NCBI RefSeq assembly: GCF_022539315.1
Contig: NC_066326.1
Coordinates: 11,300,601-11,364,600 of the forward strand
Length of the DNA stretch: 64,000 nt
Source of the DNA: Serinus canaria
Lineage: Eukaryota > Chordata > Aves > Passeriformes > Fringillidae
Direction of reading: 5' to 3'
In this document: positions 25,274-37,375 of the stretch, one piece after another
How positions within the stretch are numbered: the stretch's first letter is position 1
Layout: each line of letters starts with the position of its first letter
The notes under the pieces: generated by a model
What the model saw: the letters and a program-made list of their open reading frames with translations, nothing else
Database searches by the model: none
Told to the model about the DNA's origin: nothing
Program-made: the position numbers and the translations under genes

Positions 25274-26043
25274 GTGAGGAAGACCAATTTTTCAAGAAAT
25301 TGGCAATGTTTAAAGCTTTCTTAGTGGTTGTGAGCCTAGGGTGGGAGAACTGGAGCACAGTCAAGGGCTGTGTCTGAATCCCCAGGGTGGTACCTGGCTG
25401 TGGGTGTGGGGAGGCTCAGGGGGGCCTGAGAGCTGCCATCAGCATCTCTATTCCTGCTTGAACAAAGAATCTTAGGTAAATTCAGCTGTCAGATAAGCTC
25501 AGATTTTCTTACCTCGACTTAAGACAGTGAAGTGGTAACAGGGAAACACTGGAGGTCTGTTACTAACATCAGATTGAGGATTGCACTGGGCCCCAAGTTT
25601 TCTTGTTAGCAAACAAGCTGAAGCAGTGAATCAAGATGGTTATGGTTGTTTCAGATTTATCCAGATACTTGTTTGATGGGATCTGCTTGCAGACAGGAGC
25701 ATGTCACTGCAGACACAGCTATGCTGCTTGGAGCAGCTCACTCCCTCTCTCCCTTCCCTCTGTTACTCTTCCCTCTCCATGCTGTAAGGGCTGGCCCTCA
25801 GCCCAGGGGAGTGGGAAGACTGCTGCAATACAGGTGGATGCTGTGAAACTGTCATCCTCTGGGAAAGATTGCAGAGACACCCACTGGTGTGCCCAGGCAG
25901 AGAGGGGATGATCCCAGGGGAATGGTCTCCCAGTTACATGGAGGGGAAGGGAGTGTATGTTTGTGTCTTTGGCTTTTGTCTGTGTGCATGAGCCCAAGGA
26001 CCTGAGTGAGTCCTTCAAGACTAATTCTACTGTTTCATTTCAG

Positions 26044-26093
26044 GACAGGGCAAGGAGCTTTTTGCCTTTAACGTTCCTGACTTTGCTGCTGTG
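26044..26093 (+). other. Tentative exon-like segment 3 of a phase-compatible trio
   Basis: Acceptor TCTACTGTTTCATTTCAG ends at 26043 and donor GTG|GTGAGT follows 26093. In the phase continuing from 25273 the 50 bases read QGKELFAFNVPDFAAV and leave phase 0. Both splice sites are close to consensus. The product is not recognised, and short open segments of this kind can be found by chance. Confidence 0.22.
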
Positions 26094-28998
26094 GTGAGTT
26101 CCTGGCAGATAGGGATGTCTGTGTCTCCTGTGACAGAAAGGAGTTGGATGTGATGTGGTCACAGAAGTGACAAGTGCCCAGGTCCTAGTGTCTTCTGCGT
26201 CACCCAGCCCTCATGGTTATTTTAATGTCAGTTCTTCATGGGAAGGAGGGCTGGAAGGGACATGGAGATATTGTCTAGTGCTTTCTGCTGCCCCACGATG
26301 GAGTGAGCTTGCTCAAAGATTTGTTTTGGTGCAGCATAGCACAGGATGGGCTCTGCTGCTGTGTGTGACCAGCACTGCCTGTCCTCCTCCCACCAGACCC
26401 TGTTGGACCCCTCCTCTGCAGAGCAGGGCATTGCTGCTCATAGGAACTGCAGCTCCCTCCTCTCTGTGCAGCCCTTTTGGGGAACACTGCAATGCCAGAG
26501 CCCAGTTTATTTGCAGTAGCAGGTCTGCAGCCATGCTGTTTGGTCTCTGTTGTGATCCTCCACCTAAACCAGTAACTCACACACACAAATAGTGTGTGTA
26601 GAGCTGGAACATTTGATTTGTGCTTTGATTTAGTTTTTGTCTCCATCAAGACAGCTCAAATAAGAGGCAATTGTTTTCATGGCTAGAAAGTTTCCCAGGC
26701 TTGCTGTTAGTGAGTGTGCTTCAGGAAGAGAGCAGTCTCCCACCTTAGCAAGCAGCAGAGGAAAAATTTCTTCTCTGTAGTCTCCTCCCTCCCCCAGTCC
26801 ACTAGTGTGTCAAAACCTTGAGTTTTGTGTAAAGTTGTTAAATAAGCTTCTAGGCAAAATAAAAGATCAAAAGGGGTCTAATTAGTTGCAGTCTGCTTAG
26901 GAATTGTGGTTGTTTACCTAGTTTTATAAATTGACACTTTTAACATTAGAACTCAAAGCAAAAGCGATGTAATTATTCCCCTTTTTTGAAGCTTAGGTTT
27001 AATATCTTTATTGAAAATTGGATATTTCTGTGGCATCTCAAGATGCTTTATTCTATCAAATCTGGAGCAAGTAATTTTTCATTTTGGATTGTAATGTGGT
27101 ATAAATGATAAGGGCCTGATTCAGAAAGCTTTTTTCTGTCCCCCCCACTGGCAGCCTGATGAGAAAGCTTCGCAGTCACCTCACAATAACCCTGAAGATA
27201 ATCTAGGGTTTGAGTCTTTGTGAAGCTGCTTGCTCTAATACAAGGGAGAAAGTGAGATTTCTGAGCTCTTAGGTAGGGTGCCTGAAGCTAGCTTGTCATC
27301 ACAGGATTTTCAGGTTTTTTTTATATCTCTTACCAGTTGTAGGATGCCAAGGCAAAAATGTATTTCTCCTATAACCTTTCTGTGCTGTGATCATGTCCCT
27401 GGGAGTACTATGTGCCTAATTTAAATCTCAGAGAAGGTAGCAGGTAGTTGAATGGAGAACATTGGGTGATTAAAGCAAAGGAGGAATGAGAGAGAGATGA
27501 ATTCTGCTATAAATTTTTCATTTTGCTCTGACATGACCTGATCATGTGTCTTGCTTCCCAGTCTCTGATCATTTGGAGATACCATGCTTGAGTCAATTTC
27601 ACACGTCCAACCTCACTAAATCTGACCTCAGTGACTTAGAGCAGCGTGGATAGAGGAGGGGAGGGTCCTCACGAAGTCGTGTTAGGGCTTGGATAGGTTA
27701 TGAATTTTATTTATACTGTGGCAGGACTCTCAGACTCCATTTAGAACCAGAAGCTGATGCTGCTGGTATTTTGCTAATGCAGAGGAAGTTGTGGTGCCTG
27801 CCCTAAGACCTTACCACCCATCAAGACAAATGGCAAATAAAGGATTTGTGTGAGGGTGATTGCAGGAAAGAGTCAGTCCCTCAGTGAACTTTTAACTTTT
27901 TTTTTGGTGTTTATCTAAAAGTTCATGCAAATGGAGGTGGGTTTCTTTCATCTGAGAACTGTCTTTTGTAATTTCAACTGCTCCCTGGCTTGTGTCAGAA
28001 ATACTGTGAGTGGGGTCTCCCCGGGGTTTTTGCACAGCCCAGGTTTTAGCTGGGCTGGGAGGGACATGAGGCAAGGCTTATACATCAGAACAGGACTTGC
28101 AGTAAAGAAATTTTTATTGGCATATTTTATATTGTCCTAACTCAAACGTTTCAGTTCCTGATGATCTTTCTGGGCACTGGTTCAAAGTTTCATTTGCGCT
28201 TGGCTCAGCTCAGATGCTGGAGGAAATTTTCATGATGGGAGACAGGTCCTTTTCCTTCAAAAACAGAATTTCTCAGTAGATGGTAGGACTGGATAAGAGC
28301 TTCCTTTGAGAATCCAGAATGGATTTGCTTGAATTTTTCTAACTCTGCTTCTCTGACACAGTGTGGTGATTAGAGGAGAGCTTCTCAAGTGTCCCTCTGA
28401 GAGTCTGAGCATGGTCTGGCTACCTGCACCTGTGGGGCTTCCAGTAATTAGAGCTCACCAAATGAAAAGCTTGGTACATCCAAATGGTCTATAAAGGTTT
28501 CCCTGAGAGAATGGGAGTTTATTCTTTAGTAATCCTAAATCTTTTTATTGGCTAACTAGTAAATGTTTCTAAGCCTGAGACAGCTGCTTTGTGGCAACGG
28601 TTCAATTATTCTATGGGCATGCTCTATATGGACTGTGTTGCCATACAACACAAGCACAGCCCAAGGCCTTTTCCCATTTGCTACTTAAAGATGCTCATGG
28701 CTTCGGTGGGAAGAGGCAGAGCCCAAGAGCAGCTCTGTGAGCCACTGCAGAGAGTGATGCACACAGTTTAGGGATGATGTAACATCAGGCTGCTGTGAAG
28801 GGGAGCTCGGCCCCTCTGTCCCACCCAGGGCCAGAGGAGATGGATGTTCTCCCTGGCTGTGCATCCCTCTGTCACACTGACATAGGAGTCATTAAATAAC
28901 ACTTCAACGTTTTAGAGCTCAATGGTTTTGTTTAAGTATCAAATAAGAATTTTCTTTTAACTGAATTTAGCTTAATCATCTGGTCGTGTGGCTGACTG

Positions 28999-29025
28999 GA
29001 GTAGGTGCACTCAGTGCACCTACTC
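28999..29025. repeat. Near-perfect palindrome, 13-bp arms with one central base
   Basis: GAGTAGGTGCACT (28999-29011) and AGTGCACCTACTC (29013-29025) are exact reverse complements separated by a single C. It is followed by TGGATTTACACCAG, which resembles an old amniote interspersed repeat block, so it may sit at the edge of such an element or be a template-switch product. Confidence 0.85.
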
Positions 29026-31109
29026 TGGATTTACACCAGAATGAAAATCCTTATGATTTCCTAAACTTTACAAATCAAGTAACTGGACTAATGGGTTTGT
29101 GATCTGCAATTGAGGGACATGAATGTGTGCACATATTAGAGGCAGGAAACCAGCACTTCCACCAAAACACACAGCTGCTTCTTGGGTGAGGTGAATGCAA
29201 TCTATGCTTTTTATTTCATCTTCCCCAGGCAGCTTATACCAACATGCCTACTCTTAAAGTTTCCTTTAGACATATGAGATTTTTCCTTTTTTTTTTTTCT
29301 TAATCCTCAGGAATATGCAAGTCTTGTAAATTCCCATTATTGTTTAACCCCTTAGAAATTCACCCAAATTGGCCAATGCACTGTACAGCTTCCCTTGAGT
29401 CCTCTGTATTGCCTCTAGATAATGCCTGGTGCTTCAGTGTCAACCCAGGAATTTCCAGGTTGTACATCACCAGGTAGGTAATAAAGAGAGAAATTATCTG
29501 AGAGGAAGAGGGGAATTATCTGAACATGGGGTTATAACTGCACATTATTGAACTGGATTAAACATGTTGTTATATGTTTTATTGCCATGTTTTGACTACC
29601 TACAAACTAGAACATTAATCATATAATTACATAACTTATGATTACCTAAAAATGCTCCCTCTTCAAATGGCTGTTGCAAATTTGTCATCTGCTCATTGTG
29701 ATTCATTAAATATGTTGCAGCTGGGTTATAACCTTCATTAGTTTCACAGAATAAATCCAAAACCAAGGATAACCCTTTTTGTTTTCACTTAAACAAGCAG
29801 TCATGGGTGTTGATATATGTCTCCTGCACCAAAAGAAGTCTTGCTCCTGAACTCACTTTCAGTGTTTCTGATTCTTAAGGGTTTCCTAGGTTTCAAGAAT
29901 AAGCCTCTCAAGAGCAACATTAGCAGCATACAGAAAACAGGGATTTGTAAAATAATATTAACTTCTATAATTTATAAGCTTGATTTCAGATTCCTTTCTT
30001 TTGACCATTTTGTTTTCAGAAGCATTCATCAGAGCACTGGGGTTTAATTTCCTTTTAACTGACAAATTTTGGAATCAGACAAGATACATTTCTCTGATTA
30101 CTGCTGGACAAAGCTTGTAGGTAGAGACAGTGTTTTTTATTAGATGGAGCAGCATGGCTGGAAAGCTCAGACAAACTTTGAGGCACACCAGCCCTCCAAG
30201 TCTGAACCAGAAGCAGTCAGTGCTGAGCATATGCTGAATAAGCAGCTGCTTGGGGTTAGATATGTGTGAATTAGACCATCTCAGAGAGGGGAAGGTGCTG
30301 AGAGTAGGTGTCTCTAGGTCATAGCAGTGACTGGGAAGTGCTGCCAGATTATTTGTAGGCATGGTCTGGTACACAGGTGAAGGGTGGCAGAATTGTACAA
30401 GGAAGAGCCTTGTTGTGCCTTGAGTATGGGACAGATGTGTTTCTCTTGAGTGATCCAGTTACAACATGAACAGGAGAGTTCCTATTTCATGCTTAGGAGT
30501 GTGTGTCCTTCTGAGATTGCTCAAATGCACTTCAAGTTTTCTTCCCTATTAATCTTTGTGGGCTTTTGCAGGAACCTGGGGAAAAAAAAGGCTTCTACAT
30601 CTACAGCTCTTTTTGCTCTGACACAGGCAGAGTAATCTTCAACATGGAAGCCCAAACTCTGTCCCTGGGGTTTCAAGCCCATGGAGAAGGTCATATATGA
30701 CTGATAATGCAGAGCCAGTGAGATCTGCTGTTCTGGGTTTGTCAATTATTAGCCTGGTCTGACAAAGGTTCTGCCATGAGCATTGTGGTAACTTCTTAAA
30801 GTTGATTGGGAGCTATTAAAGAGTGATAAAAATCAGATATGTCTGACCATGGTGATCAAAGGAGGAATTCAGTGATAGTACAATAGGTGCTTGGAATTCT
30901 CTGGGCATTGCCATCAGCATTGTTTAATGACCCAATGCTATGGCTCTGTAAATAGCAGCTTTGGCAGGTATAGAGAAAAGAAGTCCTTAGGACACAGGGG
31001 GCTCAGAGCAATGACATAATTCAATGCAAACTGCCCACTGTCCCTGGTCACTGGTGGCTGCCATATTGTGACTGTCAGCCAGAAGGCTGACCCCACTTCC
31101 AGAATCCTC

Positions 31110-31200
31110 TTTTATTCAGAAACCTGCAGATTTCCTCTCTCAGGTTTCACACACATTGCTTGTGGTCTAAAGGCAACAGTTCTACCAGCTGAGCTGTCAA
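31110..31200 (-). mobile_element. tRNA-derived SINE relic, antisense
   Basis: Read on the minus strand, the sequence GACAGCTCAGCTGGTAGAAC (about 31179-31198) is a close match to a tRNA box A region. It is followed by TGTTGCCTTTAGACCACAAG and a degraded box B (GTGTGAAACCTGAGAG). The fold is incomplete and no acceptor stem can be drawn, so it is a SINE head or a tRNA pseudogene rather than a working tRNA gene. Confidence 0.45.
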
Positions 31201-33639
31201 AGGTTTCTTTCTGTCTGAGGTTACACATACACATATCAAAAGCTGGTGTCAGGTGAATTTTGCCTAATAGGATTCTGAAATTTCCTCCTCCTTTAAGAAC
31301 AAGGGTAATTTAATGCTCCTGCCCTAATATAGGAATATACTGATTTGAGAGCACAAATCCTCTACTCTGCCACACTGAAAGACTTGAGCAGCCTGTGCTG
31401 AGAAGTTGGGAGCTCATCACATGGAAGATGTTGAGCCAGATGCTCAGTGAGTGGAGCCACAACATCCCATGGAATCCTAAAAGGATTTTTACCCTCATTA
31501 TCTTTCACTCAAACTCACGGGCACCCTCACACTCCTTGGGGTTCACAGTGGTGGCTGGGAGGATGTTGGCTTCCTGCATCTCAGGCCTTTGATGCCTTGA
31601 GTTCCCCAAATTCCCTGAACCTGCCATGCCTTGGGGCTGTGTGAATCTCCTTGTTCTTGCTGACCAACAACCAGCAATTTCCCAGGCATCAAGTACATGT
31701 GTTTGTGGCATTGAGTCATTTCTTTGGGGCTATTGTTTAAGGCTTCAAACTATGGAAGGAAACTGGGAGCCTCTTTAGATGTCACAAAAGGTCACTGGCT
31801 ATTTTTACAGATTACATTAAAAGAAACCAAAACTGCACAAAAAGAATATTGAGATTGTGAAATCAGGACTTTGAAAAATATTTTTGCTGCCTATCACAAA
31901 TCACTACTGCAAACTGAATTTTCAGGGGCTGATAGCTTGGACAAAGGTGCATTACTCTTCCTGTAAAAAATTATTCCCTGGCACCATTGTGACCTTCCTG
32001 CCAAAATTTAAAGCAGAGCTCCCAATGATAGCACTGAGACTATTCAACCAAAAGCTTGCACGAGATACCAGTTGTTTGTTGTTTTTTTCTTTTTTAAAAT
32101 GGGGTAAAAAGCTTTCCTGTAGTGGATGAACTGCATTAGCTGAAATTTTCACCCTGAATTCCAGCAGGGCAAACAACCAGCATCAAAAGCTTTAATTCAA
32201 AAGATTAAAGTCTGGCAAAATTTTAAGCAACCTGAGTCTTATAATAGTGAGTTTTGTACAATGTGGTCAGCATATCAAAGGGAAATACTTTTTTCTGTCT
32301 GTTTTGATTTTGATGTCATTCCATCAAACATTTAACTGGTAGACACAGCATTAGCTCCAAACTCATTTTGAAGCAATGCCCATTAGTCAGATATAAACAA
32401 TTGGGCTGGGGGCAGATTAGATGAGTGCCAAATGGTGGGAGAGGTTTTCCAAAAGGGGCTTTGCAAACCGTGTCCCTCCATGAACAGAATTGTTGCAGAG
32501 CAGAAAACAGACCTTGAAGTGGTCTCTGGTGGAAGGAACAGGGCTTGTGTAGTACAAGGGAGTTGACCTGCATAGCAGCCTTGAGCCAGGTATGCAAGTG
32601 CTTGGGAAAAGGAGGTCAGGCTGGGACTGATGCAGGTCTGGCATCAGAGTGAGCTGGGCACAGGGTGGTGGACTTTGACAGTGTGGTGCAGCTGAGTGGT
32701 GGCTTGATCCAAAATCCTGCCAGCCTGCTCTCCTGGGGGAGCAACAGGGCAATGTTCTGGTGGCTTAGAGGCAATTTATGAGGTTAAACTGGAGGTTAGG
32801 AGGTGAAATTGGCCCCCATGAAAATGGGTCAAAATGCTAATATCTACATATACAAAAACAGGGCAGGCAGGCAGCAAGCTTCTTGAAAAAAACAGACTTG
32901 CAGTGACCAGACCTCAGACACTATAAAATAAGGAATAACCTTTGCTAATTCTCAGCCATTGCCCCTGCAGAGTATTGCAGGCCAGAGTGGCAGGTGGGAC
33001 TTACCCAAGGTCTTATCTTGAGTCAGAACACAGCTGAAGGTTCATTCCCAGGTTCATGGACTCACTGCTGGAACAGGCTGCCAGGAATTACTGGCAATAT
33101 GTTTGGTTTTAATCTTTTCACTGCTCTCCAGTGAAGTTCTCCAGGCTGAAGCGCCTGGAACTTATCTCCAAAATATTTTCGAGGGGAAATGTGATCATAA
33201 AGCTAAAGCTTTGGGCTATGCATGCTTCTTTTCAGGCTCCTAACAGGTTTGAGAGGGGTGTTAGGAACCTGCCTCCTTTGTTTTTTGACAAGAAAAGTAA
33301 TTTAGAAAAACAAAAAACCCAAAACCATTTTAATTCCTTACACTGAGTTCATGTCAGCTTTAGCTTAACTCAACGCACATTGCAGGAACTTTAGAGGAGG
33401 CATTTTATGTTTGTTAAAATAGGTTTGAGTCTCTTACTGCTCTTGTGACTACGTCACTGGCCGGGGCCAGCAAAATCCTGTCCTTGGTGGCAACAGTGAG
33501 AGAAAGCTGCTCAGCCCCAGTTCCAGGTTTGCTGAGCAAACAACGTGCCCAGCCTGTGCAGAAGGGCTGAGCCTCCAGTTCCTGTCCAGCTCCTGACACA
33601 AAACCCTGTGCTTCCTCTCCATCTCTGGAGCCTTGTAAG

Positions 33640-33850
33640 ACCCTTCCTCTTCCCAGCATATCAAATTGCAGCTGTCTCGAGCTGACTGGCAGCAAATTGC
33701 TGCTCCCGAGTCTGCCCTTGGGTTTTTTCCAAGCAGAAGGAAAAGGCTGGAAGGTGCCGGTCTCTGCGGTCGCAGCTGTCCCAGCGAGCTCATTTCTGCC
33801 CTGCTGAGAGACGCCGGCAGCCTGCGGGCGGGGCCGGGGAGCACCCTGTC
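33640..33850 (+). promoter_or_regulatory. Small CpG island, candidate promoter
   Basis: This stretch is clearly richer in CpG than its surroundings (CTCGAG, CCCGAG, TGCGGTCGCAG, GACGCCGGC and others) and holds a consensus GC box GGGCGGGGCC (33826-33835), an Sp1/KLF site. No TATA box is seen, as is usual for CpG promoters. It lies just before a consensus splice donor, which gives the direction of transcription as plus. It is the most likely promoter for the predicted gene ending at about 37.5 kb. Confidence 0.5.
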
Positions 33851-33904
33851 AGGTGGGCATGGTGCCTGCCTTCCCCAGCCCGACGGGAACAGACAGGCAC
33901 AAAG
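33836..33904 (+). other. Putative 5' non-coding exon 1 (start approximate)
   Basis: The exon is defined by its 3' end, the donor AAAG|GTAAGC after 33904, directly downstream of the GC box. An ATG in fair context at 33859 opens only a short frame that would stop soon after the splice to either exon 2 acceptor (35791 or 35829), so it would be an upstream ORF. The frame that would run in phase into exon 2 has no ATG here, which puts the main start in exon 2. The transcription start itself is not visible. Confidence 0.4.
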
Positions 33905-35790
33905 GTAAGCTCGAGGCATGAAAAGGCTGCTTGTTGCAGCGTGTCATGGCCAGTGAGCATGACCAGCCTTCAGGGCTAATTACCAAAGGAGAGAGAAGTA
34001 TGTTCTTGTCAGCAGACCTACAGGGTTACTATTTAATGAAGCAGATATGCAGGTAACTTGTTCAGTGAGCAAGTGACTGACTTGTGTCCCAGGGATGTAG
34101 GCGTGTGTGTGACAGGACACTTCAGGTGGCTTTCAGCCCCTGTCTTCTCTCTAAGTGCATTTGGGCACAACTCTCAGCAGTGACAATCCATATCCCATTT
34201 CCCTCTTCTCCAGTTTTTCCCCTCTACCTTCTCTGCTCTCCTTTTACCTTTTTTCTCTACAATTGTCTTTTTTTCAACCCTAGCACTTCTTGTGTATTCC
34301 ATCCTGACCTTTCATAGCTCCCCACCTTATTTTTCCTCCTCTCTTTTTTTAATTACTGATGCTAAGCAGCATTGAACAGTGGTGTCATCACTATTTCATC
34401 AGGCCTGCCCAAGTTCCTGCCAGTGGTTTATGGAGCATGTGTGAGCTTGGGAAGGGCCAGTATCCCCCATGTGCCTCATCAGGGTCCCCTGCTGATGTCA
34501 GCTTCTCAGCACATCTGTCAAGTGTTACTTGTCCTTTTCTTGGGACTGCCCGTGGAGGTGTGCAGGGGGTTGTGAGCTGTGCCAAACCCTGGTGTGGTGC
34601 TGGCAGGGTTACAGCCAGCCTGAGGATGTCTCCATGCTGCAGGAATCTTTGTATTGCTGTGTAGTCAAAGCCAAAAAGTTACTTGTGTGTTAATCCAGTG
34701 CCTGTGTTGGTCTCTGTAAGAGAATTAATCAAATGGTGGTTTGGTTTTTTTCCGCCCAAGTCAGTGGATATGAGCAGATTCACGGGCTCTTTCTGAGTCC
34801 TAAACTTGTGCTCTGAATTAATACAATTTAGTCCATCCAGCATCACCTCTTAGACTTGTCTTTCCTTCTAGACTGCAGTAGGTATCACTAGGGAGGACTA
34901 GCAGCATCTACAGTGCAACACCTCTCACAGATTGTTATGGGAATTACTCATTTACTTCACTGCAAGCTATATTTGACCTGATAGCAGCTACACTTGGTAG
35001 GTGATCTTTCTAATACAACAGTTGATTAGTATATGCATATTAGATAGTTATGGATGTCTTCTACCAGTGTCCCCTTGTGTATTTAACAGAAAAGATAACT
35101 GGATTGTCAAAATTTCACCCATACCTCCCATGGCATTGGACAAACATGCTAATTGAAAACTTACGAGACTGCAGAGATTTTGAAGCCCAACAGCCAAGGT
35201 GTGTCTGGGGAGCACAGACTGCAGCAGGGAGGCTGGTGCAGATCAGAAGTGAGATGCATTAGCAGAAACTCTGGGACAAGACACACCATGACTCAAGCCT
35301 TCCCAACCTGTGGGCATGACCCTCAGATTCTTTTTGTAAGAGAATATGACAATTTGAAAAAACACTTTGACTTGCATGTTTCTGGATTTTATACTGTTTT
35401 CTCTGTAGACAATGTTGGGTTTTTTTCCTGGAATATTAATCAAAAATGTATCTCAGGAAAGAGTCGGCCTTCCTTTTATTCTCCTTTTTGCTGCACAAAC
35501 CACTAAATATGAGGCATTGCAATGTTTTGGGATACAGCTTGGCCTCCGTTCAAGACTGCAAAAGTGGCTGCTACCCACAGGAGAACATGGGGCTGGGACA
35601 GGACAGTCAAAGCTGTGCTACTGCACAAGTGCTGTGGGTCCTGGCCTCTTGCTCTGGACTGCTATGGACAAGGCAGGCTGTGGCAAAGCAGTCCTTGCTG
35701 TCTCCAGAACCTGTCACTGTCCACTTGTAGTGACACCAGAAAACACATTTCTTTACAGTTGTGCTGCTTCACACTCTCTGTTTCTACCAG
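33905..35790 (+). other. Putative intron 1 of the predicted gene
   Basis: It begins GTAAGC and ends with TCTGTTTCTACCAG. It contains a long pyrimidine-rich run on the plus strand (34190-34350) and no repeat that I can name. Short open frames inside carry no coding bias. Confidence 0.35.
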
Positions 35791-35879
35791 CAGGTTCCAG
35801 GCCAGCTCTATGACTGTGCTGTCCCCAGGGAAGGAAGGGTCCTCCTGCCACGCTGGCTACTGGTGACCTGGCAGGGGAC

Positions 35880-36149
35880 ATGGAGCTGCTGGCTGTCACA
35901 GCACCAGAGGAAGCAGGGAAGGATGCAAGAGCATCACAAGCTGAGGTGGAAGGAGCAGAAAAAGCAGCTGCAATGCCAGAGGCAGAAAGCCTAGTGGGGA
36001 AGGTGGTCACTCCTGAAGGAGCAGCAGCAACCGTGGTGGGAGCGTCGGAAAACCCAGCAGCAGAGAGAGTGGCTGAAGCTTTTGCCAGGGCAGCAGAAAG
36101 AATTGCAGTAGCAGAAGTAGCCAAGGTGCTGCAGTCAGCAATAGCTGAG
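35880..36149 (+). CDS. Predicted small Ala/Glu-rich protein, coding exon 2 (N-terminal 90 residues)
   Basis: The start chosen is ATG 35880 in good context (GACATGG). The exon can begin at 35791 (acceptor GTTTCTACCAG) or 35829 (GCTGTCCCCAG) and ends at the donor GAG|GTAGGC. The 90 codons show strong three-base periodicity: roughly two thirds start with G (GCA, GAA, GAG, GTG, GGA), sustained over 270 bases. This is the clearest coding signal in the window. The product opens MELLAVTAPEEAGK, is dominated by Ala and Glu, and from about residue 60 reads as one continuous amphipathic helix (ERVAEAFARAAERIAVAEVA). Spliced to 37286-37375 the protein has 119 residues. No signal peptide or membrane segment is seen. 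I do not recognise the family. Alternatives are that this is the end of a larger gene, or a decayed GCA-rich repeat. Confidence 0.5.
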
Positions 36150-37285
36150 GTAGGCACTCCTGCAGCCCCAGGTGCCTGATGGGCATGGAGGGGATGGCAG
36201 TACATGCTCCCCTGGGCTGGGCTCACAGATTCTGATGGCATGGGAGGCTGCAGCTCCAGCTCCAGAGCTAACCCTGACCTTTCAGCCTTGCCCTCAGAAT
36301 GCCTCAGGTGGATCAGACCATATTTATACTTAGCATCGAGCAATGGGATGAGATTTTTATTTTGGAAAAATTGAAAGCAATGTCAAAAAGAAAAAAAATC
36401 CCTGAAATTCCTGCTGAGAGTTTGTGTTCTCTTCCCATCTGGTTTCCCTCTGTCTTTTAGATGAGCTTTTTTTCATGATAGCGGGCACTTTATCACGCCT
36501 GGTATAGTTAAGGTTACAAAGCACTCTCCATTCCAGCCCCTCTGGCCACATGCTCATCCTGTTCTAAAGCATTCATATTTGGGGATCAAAAAAGGTCCAC
36601 GCGTGGTGTTTGCTCAGCCGAGAATTTTTATTTGACATTTGAGCAATTATGCCTTGTGTTGATCGTGAGTTTGCTGAGGGTGATAAACGCACTTTTCCCA
36701 TTTGAAAAACCTGTCTTTTAACATTGACGATGTGGTGACAGATTTTCAGCAGGGATGGGAGGTGGATTTGCCAGGGCTCAGTGCCCACTCTGAGCACCAG
36801 ATTTTCAGCTGCGTTCGGCACCCAGCAGCTTCCCGTTGGGTGTGAGGCCTTTGGACATGTTTGTTCCCATGTGTGGAGCTCGTTTGAAGAGCTGCCTGCC
36901 TGCAGCACCACTGAGCATCCACCTCCTGCTCTCAGGAAAATCTGGATCTCATCTCCCAGGGATCTGATTTCATTTTGGTGTGCAGGGTCAGCTTACTGCT
37001 ATCACTGTTTCTTGGGCCCAAGAGCTGTCCTGAGCACATGGAATTTCTATAGGATATCTTAACTTATCCCTCAGCTTCACTCAGGAAGGGCTTCTCAATG
37101 TCTGTTTGAATTTTTGTATCTGAGTTTTAGTTCATTTTTACATCTTGTGGAGATCAGCTGCATTTAGGTACATGCCAAAACAATTCTCTGAATCAGCCTG
37201 TGAATAGGTACCTTATTTTTAAAATAAGCAGTTTGCTTTATAGTGGCTTTTTCAATGCTCATATATTTTTTCTCCTGACTTTCAG
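36150..37285 (+). other. Putative intron 2 of the predicted gene
   Basis: It begins GTAGGC and ends with a strong acceptor (ATTTTTTCTCCTGACTTTCAG). If not removed, the frame stops at TGA 36177-36179 after nine more codons. No repeat is recognised within it. Confidence 0.45.
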
Positions 37286-37375
37286 CTCAAAGGGAAGAGG
37301 AAGGACATGTGGATAAAGCCCAGGAACGCCACTCAGCAGGAAGAGGATTGGATGAAAGACGGAGAGGTGAAATGA
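37286..37375 (+). CDS. Predicted small Ala/Glu-rich protein, terminal exon 3 (C-terminal 29 residues)
   Basis: The acceptor after TCTCCTGACTTTCAG leads directly into a frame that continues phase 0 from exon 2. It reads LKGKRKDMWIKPRNATQQEE, then DWMKDGEVK and TGA (37373-37375). The tail has a basic cluster (KGKRK, residues 92-96 of the joined protein) followed by an acidic patch with two Trp residues. The polyadenylation signal AATAAA lies at 37486-37491, 110 bases after the stop, and a GT-rich stretch follows at about 37517-37560. Acceptor strength, phase, charged composition and 3' signals all agree, but nothing here identifies a family. Confidence 0.48.
   Translation, partial: LKGKRKDMWIKPRNATQQEEDWMKDGEVK

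Larger units (their letters stand above)
20946..33640. other. Long gene-poor stretch
   Basis: About 12.7 kb of mostly unique sequence. It contains T-rich tracts (24580-24675), a C/T-poor desert around 26.6-29.4 kb with high AT, a small palindrome (28999-29025) and one tRNA-like SINE relic (31110-31200). Candidate exon-like segments between 24.9 and 26.1 kb are given separately. No other coding signal stands out. Confidence 0.35.

Noticed and set aside
29419..32993. Exon-like segments 29419-29473 and 32971-32993 that could bridge the 26 kb trio to the 35.8 kb exon
   Set aside because: The phases do fit, but the second is only 23 bases with a weak donor, and the CpG promoter at 33.7 kb gives a simpler explanation for the downstream gene. 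Kept only as a remark.
33666..33908. 80-codon plus-strand frame across the first CpG island
   Set aside because: It starts at TTG rather than ATG and ends at a stop formed by the splice donor itself, as expected for non-coding exon sequence.
35753..36343. 196-codon open frame on the minus strand opposite the predicted exon 2
   Set aside because: It is Ala/Ser-rich because it is the antisense of GCA/GAA-rich codons. The G-first periodicity supports the plus strand, and no splice or polyadenylation signals fit the minus strand.
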